Shown here one piece after another: positions 1 through 7,592 of a stretch of 16,989 bases of DNA (positions within the stretch are counted from its first letter, which is position 1; every line of letters begins with the position of its first letter). The stretch comes from Verrucomicrobiota bacterium (GTDB lineage Bacteria > Verrucomicrobiota > Verrucomicrobiia > Methylacidiphilales > Verrucolacustridaceae). The notes under the pieces are model-generated. The model had not been told where the DNA came from. It was given only the letters and a program-made list of their open reading frames with translations, and did not search any database. The position numbers were made by a program, and so were the translations under genes. Where the stretch lies: contig VHDM01000022.1 of the NCBI GenBank assembly GCA_016876055.1, forward strand, positions 1-16,989, read 5' to 3'.

Positions 1-24
1 AAGGAGGAGTGGTAATAAGAGAGC

Positions 25-1572
25 TTGAGCAGTTTGTTTCTGACCACGGCGATTGATTACGCCAATGCGAAGCCCCACTTGGGGCACGCGTACGAGAAGG
101 TTTTGACCGATACCCTGGCGCGGTTTGCACGGCGGACGGGTCAAGAGGTGCGCTTTTTGAGCGGGCTGGATGAGCATGGGCAGAAGGTTCAGCAAAGCGC
201 CGGCAAGGCCGGAAAAAGTCCGCAGGAGTTTGTGGACGGGATTAGTGTCCTTTTTGCCAGTCTTTGGAAGCTCCTGCGGGTGCAACCGGATGACTTCCTA
301 AGAACGACCCAAGCCAGACACAAAAAACTTGTAGGGGAGGTGCTGGAAAAACTGCACCGGCAGGGGGATATCGTGAAGGGGACCTTCAAGGGATTCTACA
401 GCGTGCGGGCGGAACAGTTTCTCACGGAGAAGGAACGGCAACCCGATGGCTCTTGGCCGGAAATTTACGGGGAGGTGGTGGAGCTGACCGAGGAGAACTA
501 CTTTTTTAAATTATCCAAATATCAGGATTGGCTCCGGGAACTGATCCAGAAGCAGCCATCCCTGATTTTTCCCGAGTTCCGCGCCAAGGAGTTGCTTGGG
601 GCGCTGGAGAAGCCGCTTCCGGATCTTTGCATTTCCCGACCAAAAGCCCGCCTAGCTTGGGGAATCCCCCTGCCGTTTGATGAGAATCAGGTGACCTATG
701 TGTGGTTTGACGCCTTATTGAACTACGTGACGGGGGCGGGCAGCGGGGAGGGGAAATTGACCGACTGGGAGCCTGCCGTCCACGTGATCGGGAAGGACAT
801 TTTGGTCCCGGCCCACGGGGTCTACTGGCCGTGCATGCTCAAGGCGCTAAGCCTGCCAATGTTTGCGAAGCTTTTGGTGCACGGGTTTTGGACCCGCAAG
901 AGTGAGAAGTTGAGCAAGTCGACCGGCAACGTAGTAGACCCCGGAGAGTTGGCTGCGAAGTACGGGGCGGATGCATTCCGTTACTATGTCCTGCGGGAGA
1001 TGGCGTTGGGCCACGATGCGGATTTTGACGAGGAGTCGCTGGCGGCCAGGAGAAAGGGAGAGCTCGCCCATGAGCTGGGGAATCTCCTGCAGAGGACCGG
1101 CTCGATGATCGGGCGCTATCGGGACGGAAAAATTCCTGCCGTCGCGAAGCCTGACCCGATTTCGGAGGGCTTTCGCGATACTGTTTTGCATGCCCTGCGG
1201 AAATGGGACGAGCTGATGAAGGGGTACCAGATCCACTTGGCCCTGGGAGAGCTTTGGAAGGCGGTGCAGGCGGCGAATCAGTTGATCGAGGCCCGGGCGC
1301 CTTGGAAGCTGGCGAAAGATGCGAACAAGGCCGGGGAGCTGGACGCCACCCTGGCGGACGCCGCCGCTGCCCTGGAGTTAGTGTTGCTCGAGGTGGCCTG
1401 TGTGATTCCCCAGACTGCAGAGGCGGGATTGACTCAGCTGGGCTATCCCGGGCGACCTGGGCCACGGCAAAAGAGCTGGCCGGACTGGCCGACTGAGCAG
1501 GCTGGCAGAGCCTTGGGCACGATCACGCCCCTGTTCCCGCTCCTGGATGAGGAGAAGGCCGCGCGGGGATGA
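25..1572 (+). CDS. metG: Methionyl-tRNA synthetase
   Basis: Charges tRNA(Met) with methionine in the cytoplasm, supplying initiator and elongator Met-tRNA. The class I signature HLGH lies at residues 18-21 and the KMSKS loop is KLSKS at 295-299, followed by TGN. The conserved VWFDALLNY stretch is at 226-234. At 515 residues it is the short form: the catalytic core and the helical anticodon-binding domain (about 345-500) are present, but there is no C-terminal EMAP/tRNA-binding domain. The connective peptide (about 115-165) has no CxxC pairs, so it looks like the zinc-free type. The start is TTG: both preceding in-frame codons at 13-18 are stops, and the family core (LFLTTAIDYAN) begins at residue 4, so no later start works. 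An AAGGAGG at 1-7 is rather far (17 bases) for a normal ribosome site. A hairpin follows the stop. Confidence 0.96.
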   Translation: MSSLFLTTAIDYANAKPHLGHAYEKVLTDTLARFARRTGQEVRFLSGLDEHGQKVQQSAGKAGKSPQEFVDGISVLFASLWKLLRVQPDDFLRTTQARHKKLVGEVLEKLHRQGDIVKGTFKGFYSVRAEQFLTEKERQPDGSWPEIYGEVVELTEENYFFKLSKYQDWLRELIQKQPSLIFPEFRAKELLGALEKPLPDLCISRPKARLAWGIPLPFDENQVTYVWFDALLNYVTGAGSGEGKLTDWEPAVHVIGKDILVPAHGVYWPCMLKALSLPMFAKLLVHGFWTRKSEKLSKSTGNVVDPGELAAKYGADAFRYYVLREMALGHDADFDEESLAARRKGELAHELGNLLQRTGSMIGRYRDGKIPAVAKPDPISEGFRDTVLHALRKWDELMKGYQIHLALGELWKAVQAANQLIEARAPWKLAKDANKAGELDATLADAAAALELVLLEVACVIPQTAEAGLTQLGYPGRPGPRQKSWPDWPTEQAGRALGTITPLFPLLDEEKAARG

Positions 1573-1576
1573 CACG

Positions 1577-1594
1577 CGGGGCGGTTGCGCCCCG
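1577..1594 (+). terminator. GC-rich hairpin after metG
   Basis: A perfect 7-bp stem (CGGGGCG / CGCCCCG) closes a GTTG tetraloop five bases after the metG stop. There is no T-tract directly after it, only TTTGGGCATTTTG further on, so it is at best a weak intrinsic terminator. It may instead be a 3'-end stabiliser or processing site between metG and the rhodanese gene, which has its own ribosome site. Confidence 0.4.
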
Positions 1595-1623
1595 GGCAGG
1601 GTTTGGGCATTTTGCTAGGTTAC

Positions 1624-1628
1624 AGGAG
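1624..1628 (+). promoter_or_regulatory. Shine-Dalgarno of the rhodanese gene
   Basis: AGGAG lies 8 bases before the ATG at 1637. It is one of the few textbook ribosome sites in the window and fixes that start over the earlier start in another frame. Confidence 0.75.
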
Positions 1629-1636
1629 AACATTTT

Positions 1637-2494
1637 ATGAACACGAAATACGCCCATCCCGAAGCCCTGGTGGAGACCGAGTGGCTGGCCCAAAACCTAA
1701 ACGATCCGGGCATCCGGATCGTGGAGAGCAACGAGGACGTCCTGCTGTACGACACCGGTCACATTCCGAACGCGGTGCACATCGATTGGCGGCGCGACCT
1801 ACAAGACCCGCTGGTGCGCGACTACATCAGCCCCAAGGTCTTTGCCGAGCTCTGTGCCCGCAACGGGATTTCACCGGAGACCACGGTTATTTTTTATGGG
1901 GACAAATCGAACTGGTGGGCCTGCTACGCCCTATGGGCCTTCCGCCTTTTCGGGCACAGCAAGGTGAAGATCTTGAATGGCGGACGTGACAAGTGGGTGG
2001 CGGAGAAGCGGCCTTTGACCCGCGACAAGGTGACGGTGAAGCCGGCCAGCTATGCGACACCCGCGAAGCGGTTGGATGCGGAGGTGCGCGCCTTCTACGA
2101 GGATGCGCTGGCCTTCAGTCAGGGGAAGAAACCGCTGATTGATGTGCGCTCTCCGGGCGAGTTCAAAGGGGAAGTCACCCATATGCCGGAGTATCCCCAG
2201 GAGGGGGTGCTGCGCGGCGGTCACATTCCGGGGGCCAAGAGCGTGCCGTGGAAGTCGGCGGTGAAGGAGGATGGCACGTTTAAGTCGGCGGAGGAGCTTA
2301 CCAAAATCTATTTGGAGGGCTGCCAGATTTCCCCAGAGAAAGAGGTGGTGGCGTACTGTCGGATCGGCGAGCGATCCAGCCACACCTGGTTTGTTCTGAG
2401 CTACCTGCTTGGGTTGAAAAAAGTGCGCAATTATGACGGCTCCTGGACCGAGTGGGGGAACCGGGTGCGCGCCCCGATCGAGCGGTCGGCCTAA
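1637..2494 (+). CDS. Thiosulfate sulfurtransferase (tandem rhodanese)
   Basis: Transfers sulfane sulfur from thiosulfate to an acceptor such as cyanide or a thiol, in the cytoplasm (no signal peptide). The 285 residues hold two rhodanese domains. The N-terminal one (about 8-125) has GHIPNAVHIDW at 41-51 but aspartate at the catalytic position (YGDKSN, 87-92), so it is the usual inactive structural copy. The C-terminal one (about 145-280) carries IDVRSPGEF at 168-176 and GGHIPGA at 194-200. Its active-site loop is CRIGERS at 241-247, with C241 catalytic. A CR-type loop is typical of thiosulfate sulfurtransferases; mercaptopyruvate enzymes have CG[ST]G. It sits 64 bases after metG on the same strand and ends on the stop codon of the opposing GH13 gene. 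The natural substrate cannot be settled from sequence. Confidence 0.9.
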   Translation: MNTKYAHPEALVETEWLAQNLNDPGIRIVESNEDVLLYDTGHIPNAVHIDWRRDLQDPLVRDYISPKVFAELCARNGISPETTVIFYGDKSNWWACYALWAFRLFGHSKVKILNGGRDKWVAEKRPLTRDKVTVKPASYATPAKRLDAEVRAFYEDALAFSQGKKPLIDVRSPGEFKGEVTHMPEYPQEGVLRGGHIPGAKSVPWKSAVKEDGTFKSAEELTKIYLEGCQISPEKEVVAYCRIGERSSHTWFVLSYLLGLKKVRNYDGSWTEWGNRVRAPIERSA

Positions 2495-4419
2495 TCCGCC
2501 GAGAGCAGCACGCCGGTCCAACCGGGCAGCGTGACGCGCAGCTCGTCGTCTTGAGCGGCGACCTTAACCTCGGTCAACGTGCCCGAAGAAACGAAAGTCG
2601 GGGTGAAATTCCTGCCCGAACCCCATGCCTTCAGGGAAATGAGGTGGGTTTGGGTTGCGGGATTCCGATTGAAAACGGCCAACTGGGGCCGAGCACCTTC
2701 CCGAACCCAGGCAAAAGTCCGAGTGCGGTCCGAGCCCCCCAGCATCCGCATGGAGCCGTCGATTAATTCCGGATGTTTTTTGCGTAAAGCGAGAACGTCC
2801 TTATGAAAGGTATGAAGGTCGGCATCGAAATTGGGATCGTCTTTCCGTTCGAATTGACCGGCCGGACTGATTGTCTGGGGTTCAAATTGTAGATCCGACC
2901 AGACCATAGGCATGCGGTCGTCCGGATCGTCGGCACCCCACATGCCCGCCTCGACGCCGTAATACAGATAAGGGGCGCCTGGGTAGGCCACCTGGAAGAG
3001 GGTAAGCATCCGCTGAAGCTTCCGCTCCTCTGGGGTGGGCTTGCGGATTAGGTAGGGTTTCTCCGCGCTGCCGGCCCAAAGGTCGCCATCGTATCCGAAA
3101 GCATCTTCCTTGGCGAAGTAGGGTCGGTTCCGGTTGACGAGCATGGAGGGGAAGCGGTCGGTGTCGTGGGAGTCGAATAGGTTCTGGTGTCGCAAGGCCT
3201 CTTCCCAGGTGAACTTCTCCCTCCGCCCCTCGATCAGGCGAAGAAAATCGCGCGTGGAGATGGTCTCATGGATCAGGCCGCCCTTGATGGGCATGGCGAA
3301 GGCGTAGTAGTTCATGACGCCGTTGAATTTAGCCTCCCGCATAAAGTCCTGCGCCTCCACCCAGATTTCGGGGACGGTGTAGGCCAGGGGATTGATCGAT
3401 TTCACGTAGTCGTTCCACTCGGCCCAGAACCCGGTGCCGACTTCGTTGGCGACGTCGAGGCGCCAGCCATCCACGCCGTCAGAGGGATCGCCGTCGCCAT
3501 TGGGATCCATCCAGCGCTTGGTGATAGCGAACAGGTAAGCCTTGACCTCCGGATCGAGGTTTTTCCGACCCTGCTCATCGGTGACTTCGGAAAATTCCGG
3601 CATGCTCTTCACTCCCCACCAGCCGTCGTAGTCGAACTCGTTTTCCGGGCTATTGGGGTTGTCGAATTTTTTCACATGAAACCAGTGGGTGTAGGGAGAT
3701 TTCTCCTGGTTCTTCTTACAATCGACAAAGGCAAAAAAGTCGGTGGCACAGTGGTTGAAGACGCCATCAAGGATGACGCGGATTCCGCGGGTGTGGGCCT
3801 GACGGACGAGCTCCAAGAACATTTTGTCGGCCGCGGTCCATTTCCAGGTGGTTGGGTCGGCCGTCTCCCCAGCGATCAGGGCCTTGTCGCCTTCGGGATC
3901 GGGCCCGAAATGGGGATCGGCGTGGTGGTAGGAGCGGGCGTCGTATTTATGGAGGGACGAGCTTTCAAAGATCGGGTTGAAGTAAATGGCGGTGACGCCC
4001 AGGTCCTTGAGATAATCGAGTTTGTCGATGATGCCCTGGAAGTCGCCGCCGTAGCGGCGGTGGTGCATGCTGCCATAGGCATCGGAGGCGATTTCCTTTT
4101 CCCAGTCATCCATGGAATACCACTCCTTGGTCCAGGGAGTGATCCGCCACTTGGACCGGACTTGTTCCGGGACGCGGGAGTACTCTGCCGTTGGATCGTT
4201 TTTTGGGTCCCCGTTGCGAAAGCGCTCCGGAAAGATCTGGTACCAGACGGCGTACTTGGGCCAATCCTGGGCCGGAACCGCCGCCGGGGAGGGAAGCGGA
4301 GATTCAGCATTTGGCTTGGGGCCAGGGGCCGGGCAAGCCTGATGCAAAACACCCTTACGAAACCACCAAAGGCCGGCGGCAACCCCCGCCACCATCAGCA
4401 GCAAGGCGATCCAAACCAT
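2491..4419 (-). CDS. Membrane-anchored GH13 alpha-glucan hydrolase (copy 1)
   Basis: Predicted to cleave alpha-1,4 (perhaps alpha-1,6) glucosidic bonds of starch, pullulan or cyclodextrin fragments outside the cytoplasmic membrane. The 642 residues start with one hydrophobic segment (2-20) and a proline-rich linker (30-55), then the barrel opening AVWYQIFPERF. All GH13 regions are intact: I DGVFNH 218-223, V MPEF 273-276, II DGWRLDV 317-323 (nucleophile D322), III PEIW 350-353 (acid/base E351), IV SHDTD 417-421 (D419). An Asp-rich DPNGDGDPSDG loop (305-315) resembles a calcium site. A beta-sandwich fills the C-terminus; there is no CBM34-like N-terminal domain. I chose ATG 4419 because the reading frame further upstream runs into the neighbouring gene with low-complexity sequence; GTG 4434 is a real alternative and adds a positive charge before the membrane segment. 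Paralogue of the next gene, 55 bases downstream of it and probably co-transcribed. Confidence 0.88.
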   Translation of the reverse strand: MVWIALLLMVAGVAAGLWWFRKGVLHQACPAPGPKPNAESPLPSPAAVPAQDWPKYAVWYQIFPERFRNGDPKNDPTAEYSRVPEQVRSKWRITPWTKEWYSMDDWEKEIASDAYGSMHHRRYGGDFQGIIDKLDYLKDLGVTAIYFNPIFESSSLHKYDARSYHHADPHFGPDPEGDKALIAGETADPTTWKWTAADKMFLELVRQAHTRGIRVILDGVFNHCATDFFAFVDCKKNQEKSPYTHWFHVKKFDNPNSPENEFDYDGWWGVKSMPEFSEVTDEQGRKNLDPEVKAYLFAITKRWMDPNGDGDPSDGVDGWRLDVANEVGTGFWAEWNDYVKSINPLAYTVPEIWVEAQDFMREAKFNGVMNYYAFAMPIKGGLIHETISTRDFLRLIEGRREKFTWEEALRHQNLFDSHDTDRFPSMLVNRNRPYFAKEDAFGYDGDLWAGSAEKPYLIRKPTPEERKLQRMLTLFQVAYPGAPYLYYGVEAGMWGADDPDDRMPMVWSDLQFEPQTISPAGQFERKDDPNFDADLHTFHKDVLALRKKHPELIDGSMRMLGGSDRTRTFAWVREGARPQLAVFNRNPATQTHLISLKAWGSGRNFTPTFVSSGTLTEVKVAAQDDELRVTLPGWTGVLLSAD

Positions 4420-4474
4420 TTTTGAAAAATTCACAAAGACACCATAAGACCAAGAGAAGGGAGAAGGCGAAGGC

Positions 4475-6358
4475 TTACTTTTGCTGCAACAGGGCCCCAG
4501 TGAGTCCCGGCAGGGTGACAGAGACCTTACCCTGGGCCTGCTTGACCGTGGCGTCGGAGGTGGTTCCAGAGGAAATGAAGAAAGGCTCAAGCAGGGGCGG
4601 TTCACTACCGTCGGTGGTACCGAACCGGAAGGTGAAGGTCTGGGGATCCGTGTGGCGGTTAAAAACGGCGAGAATCGTCTCCGCGCCTTTGCGGGCAAAG
4701 GCAAACATCCGGCTGGAATTTTCGGCGCCGATCATGGCCATGGTGCCGTCCTGCAGGGCGGGGTACGAGCGGCGCAGCGCGAGGGCCTCGCGGTGGTAGG
4801 CGTGGAGGGGAGCGTCAAAATTGACATCGTCGTTGCGCTTGTTTTGACCGCTGGGGCTGAGGGTCTGGGGCTCAAATTTAAGGTCAGCCCAGACCATAGG
4901 CATACGATCGTCGGGGTCATCTGCCCCCCACATGCCGGCCTCCGTGCCGTAATACAGGTAAGGGGCGCCAGGGTAGGCCACCTGAAAGAGAGTGATCATC
5001 CGCTGCAGTTTTCGGTCGGTTGCATCTGGTTTGCGGACCATATAGGGCTGGTCCGTATTTTTCGCCGTGACGCTGGCGTCATAGGCAAACATATCGGGAT
5101 TGCCGTAGTAGGTTCGGTCCCGGTTGACGATCATGGAAGCAAAGCGGTCGGTATCGTGGGAATCGAAAAGATTCATCATGCGGGCAAAGCGTTCGGGTGA
5201 ATATTTGGCGCGCCGGTCTTCCATTGTCCGCACAAATTCCCGGACGGGCAAGGTTCCGTCGATCAGCCCGCCTTTGATGGGGATGGCAAAAGCGTGGTAA
5301 TTCATGGCCGCGTCAAACTTGGTGCGCAGCAGGTAGGCAGAGGCGTCTCCCCAGATTTCGGCGGTGGTGTAGGCGCGGGGATTAATGGATTTGACCAGAT
5401 CATTCCATTCCTCCCAGAAGCCGTCGCCCACCTTTTCCGCGACATCGAGTCGCCAGCCGTCGATACCGTCGGAGGGATCACCGTCCCCGTTGGGGTCCAT
5501 CCAGCGTTTGGTGATGGCAAAGATGTAGGCCTTGACCTCAGGGTGAAGGGTTTTGCGGCCTTGCGGGCCGGTGACCTCGGAAAATTCCGGCAGGCTTTTA
5601 TGCCCATCCCAGCCGGCCCAGTCGAATTTCCGGCGGCTTTGGGATTCTGGATCAGCCCAGGAAAGAATGGTGTACCAATCCTTATACTTTGAATCCCGCT
5701 GTTTTTCGCGGATATCAGCAAAAGCAAAAAAACCAGTGGCAGTGTGGTTGAAAACCCCGTCAATGATGACTTTGATGCCCCGGGCGTGGGCCTGCCTGAC
5801 CAACTCGAGAAATAGTTTATCGGCGGCCGACCAGGTCCAAGTGGAGGGATCGGCGGAGGCGTGGTTGAGCAGGGCGAGATCGGCAACCGGGTCGGGTCCG
5901 AAAAAGGGATCCATGTGATGAAACACCAGCGCATCGTATTTATGGTGGGAAGGGGCGGCGAAAACGGGGTTGCAATAGATGGCGGTGACACCGAGATCCT
6001 TTAAATAATCGAGGCGGTCCATGATCCCCTGAAAGTCTCCGCCGTAACGCCGGTAGTGGAGGTTGTCATACACATTTGGAGAAAGATCCTGTTCCCAGTC
6101 CGCCAAGGCGTACCATTCCCGGGTCCACTGGCTGATTCGCCATTTGTTGTGGATCGACTGGGGAGCGCCAATGTAGGAGGCGGTGGGATCATTCTTTGGG
6201 TCCCCATTGCGGAAGCGCTCCGGGAAAATTTGATACCAAACTGCCTGATCGGCCCACTGTGGACCCGCCGGGTCTGGGGTTGGAAGGGCTGGTTCCGCCG
6301 GTGGGTTTTCGCACCACCCAATGCCGACCAGGGAGAACCAGAGAATCAAGCCCCTCAT
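4475..6358 (-). CDS. Secreted GH13 alpha-glucan hydrolase (copy 2)
   Basis: Second exported alpha-amylase-superfamily enzyme, 627 residues, probably acting on maltodextrins or cyclodextrins in the periplasm or outside. It starts with a signal-like peptide (basic R2, hydrophobic 3-15); the cysteine at 16 is not in a good lipobox, so I do not call it a lipoprotein. Catalytic regions: I DGVFNH 200-205, V LPEF 256-259, II DGWRLDV 300-306 (D305), III AEIW 333-336 (E334), IV SHDTD 400-404 (D402). The same Asp-rich loop as copy 1 occurs at 288-298. It aligns with copy 1 along nearly its whole length, with blocks such as FPERFRNGDPKNDPTA and GAPYLYYG in common, but codons differ, which argues for an old duplication. 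Main differences are region III (PEIW against AEIW), the N-terminal export signal and the loop after region I. The first likely gene of the pair; no Shine-Dalgarno is visible before ATG 6358. Confidence 0.88.
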   Translation of the reverse strand: MRGLILWFSLVGIGWCENPPAEPALPTPDPAGPQWADQAVWYQIFPERFRNGDPKNDPTASYIGAPQSIHNKWRISQWTREWYALADWEQDLSPNVYDNLHYRRYGGDFQGIMDRLDYLKDLGVTAIYCNPVFAAPSHHKYDALVFHHMDPFFGPDPVADLALLNHASADPSTWTWSAADKLFLELVRQAHARGIKVIIDGVFNHTATGFFAFADIREKQRDSKYKDWYTILSWADPESQSRRKFDWAGWDGHKSLPEFSEVTGPQGRKTLHPEVKAYIFAITKRWMDPNGDGDPSDGIDGWRLDVAEKVGDGFWEEWNDLVKSINPRAYTTAEIWGDASAYLLRTKFDAAMNYHAFAIPIKGGLIDGTLPVREFVRTMEDRRAKYSPERFARMMNLFDSHDTDRFASMIVNRDRTYYGNPDMFAYDASVTAKNTDQPYMVRKPDATDRKLQRMITLFQVAYPGAPYLYYGTEAGMWGADDPDDRMPMVWADLKFEPQTLSPSGQNKRNDDVNFDAPLHAYHREALALRRSYPALQDGTMAMIGAENSSRMFAFARKGAETILAVFNRHTDPQTFTFRFGTTDGSEPPLLEPFFISSGTTSDATVKQAQGKVSVTLPGLTGALLQQK

Positions 6359-6520
6359 GCCAACAAAATGCCCTGATTTTTGATTTTTTCGAGAACTGAA
6401 CCCCTCCGGGCGATTTTGGGGAGGGTTGATGGCCGGGGCTTCGCCGGGGAGCTTCCCAAGCCCCATCCGCTTCCTCGCTCAGGCCCCGGGATTTTTTTGG
6501 AGTGGTGGGCCGCCCCGTCC
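6359..6520. repeat. Hairpin-rich spacer with inverted repeats
   Basis: The 162-base gap upstream of the GH13 pair holds several inverted repeats. CCCTCC 6402-6407 pairs with GGAGGG 6420-6425. GGGGCTT 6435-6441 pairs with AAGCCCC 6458-6464. A longer, imperfect arm at 6455-6483 is complementary, with indels, to 6520-6543, which already lies in the end of the next gene. A T7 run follows CCCCGGGA on the plus strand (6492-6498), but no plus-strand gene would use it as a terminator. The part next to the GH13 start (6359-6400) is AT-rich against a GC-rich background and could hold the promoter, though I see no convincing -35/-10 pair. Confidence 0.5.
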
Positions 6521-7564
6521 CTAGGGAGCGGGAGGGGTTGGGGATGCGGCAGGAGCCGTGGCCGAATCGGATTTGACATAGTCGGTCATAGTGTTTTTTT
6601 GCCGCTGAGCCATGCGATAGCCCATGATGTTGAGATCAAAATTCATCGAGAAGCCGGCCGGAACGGGGATGTCGGCAATCCCCAGTTCGGACGTCTGGTA
6701 GTTGAAGTCGAGCCCCTTCATCGTGGCGAGGAACCAGGCCACGTCCACTTCCTCGGTTAGCTTCCCCTTGGTCTGAATGATGCTGAAGTCGTTTTGGTCG
6801 ATCCAGATTGTGCCACCCACCTTATTGATGACCTTCTCCTCGCGGGTAGAGAAGGGCTGGTCCTTCTTGGGTGTGAATTTTATGACAAAGCAGCGACGAT
6901 CACGGATCGTGTCATCTTTTAAGCGCTGGTAGGTGTAGCGAGGTGCGATCTTGGCCATGTCGAGCATGGCGTTGACTTTCTTGGCGTCCTCGACCTGTTT
7001 GTCCTTGTCCTCATCGTCGTCGTCATCGCGTTGCGCCTGGCTCAGGCCGCGGCCGCCACCCGCCACCCTGGTTTGGCCGGATGATTTGTCGGATTTGGAG
7101 TCGGCGTCGTCGCTGAAGTCGGCTGAGAACGTGATGTCCTTGCCCGGCTTGATCTTGGCGGAGAGGGTCTTGGTTTTGTCCGGGATCACCTGGTTATCGT
7201 CGTCCAGGCGTTCGGTGGTGACTTGCAATTGGTAGATGAAATCCTGCCGCAGGTCACGCAACTCCTCATCCCGGCGGATGGCATTTTGAATGATTTCGCT
7301 GACGGCCGGGCCGGGCGCTTGGGCGGGAAGATTGGCAGAAGAGGTGGCCGGAGCCTGGGGAGCCTTGTCTTCAGGGGTCGCCGCGGTGGCCTTGGCCACC
7401 GGTTCCTCAGGGCGAACCGCACGCGGCCGCTCGATATGGCCGTCGTCATCCGAGGTGGTCTGCATGCTGCCACTGGCATCCGAGAATCCCTTCGTGCCAA
7501 TCTGGGCTGAGGCGAACCAGCAGGCGGGCGTCAGGAGTAACGCCGTAAGGATAAGTTTGCGCAT
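6521..7564 (-). CDS. Secreted protein of unknown function, LolA-like C-terminal half
   Basis: I do not recognise a named family. The 347 residues begin with a clear signal peptide (basic MRK, hydrophobic 4-14, cleavage likely after ASA at 18-20). Then comes a Pro/Ala/acidic linker (about 35-85), a region with LRQDFIYQLQVTTERLD (105-121), a very acidic patch (DDDDDEDKDK, 180-189), and a C-terminal half with alternating strands. The run RRCFVIKF (223-230), VGGTIWIDQNDFSIIQT (249-265) and the following segment resemble the strand pattern of outer-membrane lipoprotein-sorting (LolA-like) proteins, where such strands form an open beta-barrel half. That comparison is inference from pattern. The tail (334-347) is Ala/Pro/Ser-rich and is encoded by one arm of an inverted repeat. 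Its start is only 28 bases from the divergent aminotransferase start. It may act in the cell envelope. Confidence 0.75.
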   Translation of the reverse strand: MRKLILTALLLTPACWFASAQIGTKGFSDASGSMQTTSDDDGHIERPRAVRPEEPVAKATAATPEDKAPQAPATSSANLPAQAPGPAVSEIIQNAIRRDEELRDLRQDFIYQLQVTTERLDDDNQVIPDKTKTLSAKIKPGKDITFSADFSDDADSKSDKSSGQTRVAGGGRGLSQAQRDDDDDEDKDKQVEDAKKVNAMLDMAKIAPRYTYQRLKDDTIRDRRCFVIKFTPKKDQPFSTREEKVINKVGGTIWIDQNDFSIIQTKGKLTEEVDVAWFLATMKGLDFNYQTSELGIADIPVPAGFSMNFDLNIMGYRMAQRQKNTMTDYVKSDSATAPAASPTPPAP

Positions 7565-7592
7565 AGGGACGAATGCTCTATCTACCCCAAGA

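Noticed and set aside
1..28. End of an upstream gene
   Set aside because: Two of the frames end at TAA 13-15 and TGA 26-28 (the latter overlapping the TTG of metG), so an upstream gene could end here, but too few bases are present to support it.
839..1465. Minus-strand 208-codon frame inside metG
   Set aside because: Ser/Pro/Arg-rich composition typical of antisense GC-rich sequence; metG is intact over the same span.
3187..4425. A 412-codon open frame antisense to GH13 copy 1
   Set aside because: Its translation mirrors conserved sense blocks, and a similar antisense open frame occurs over copy 2 (4481-5200 and 5294-5692). It is a by-product of GC-rich coding with shared codon phase; no known family is seen in it.
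4420..4704. N-terminal extension of GH13 copy 1 by up to 95 codons
   Set aside because: The extension overlaps the end of copy 2, is Pro/Ser/Arg-rich low complexity, and would put the membrane segment in the middle. Only GTG 4434 remains a fair alternative.
6016..6358. Lipoprotein signal in GH13 copy 2
   Set aside because: The cysteine at residue 16 is preceded by I-G-W, not by a small residue, so it does not fit a lipobox.
7290..7592. Longer aminotransferase reading frame
   Set aside because: The extra 101 codons are antisense to the secreted protein's N-terminal part and bear no resemblance to the family N-terminus.
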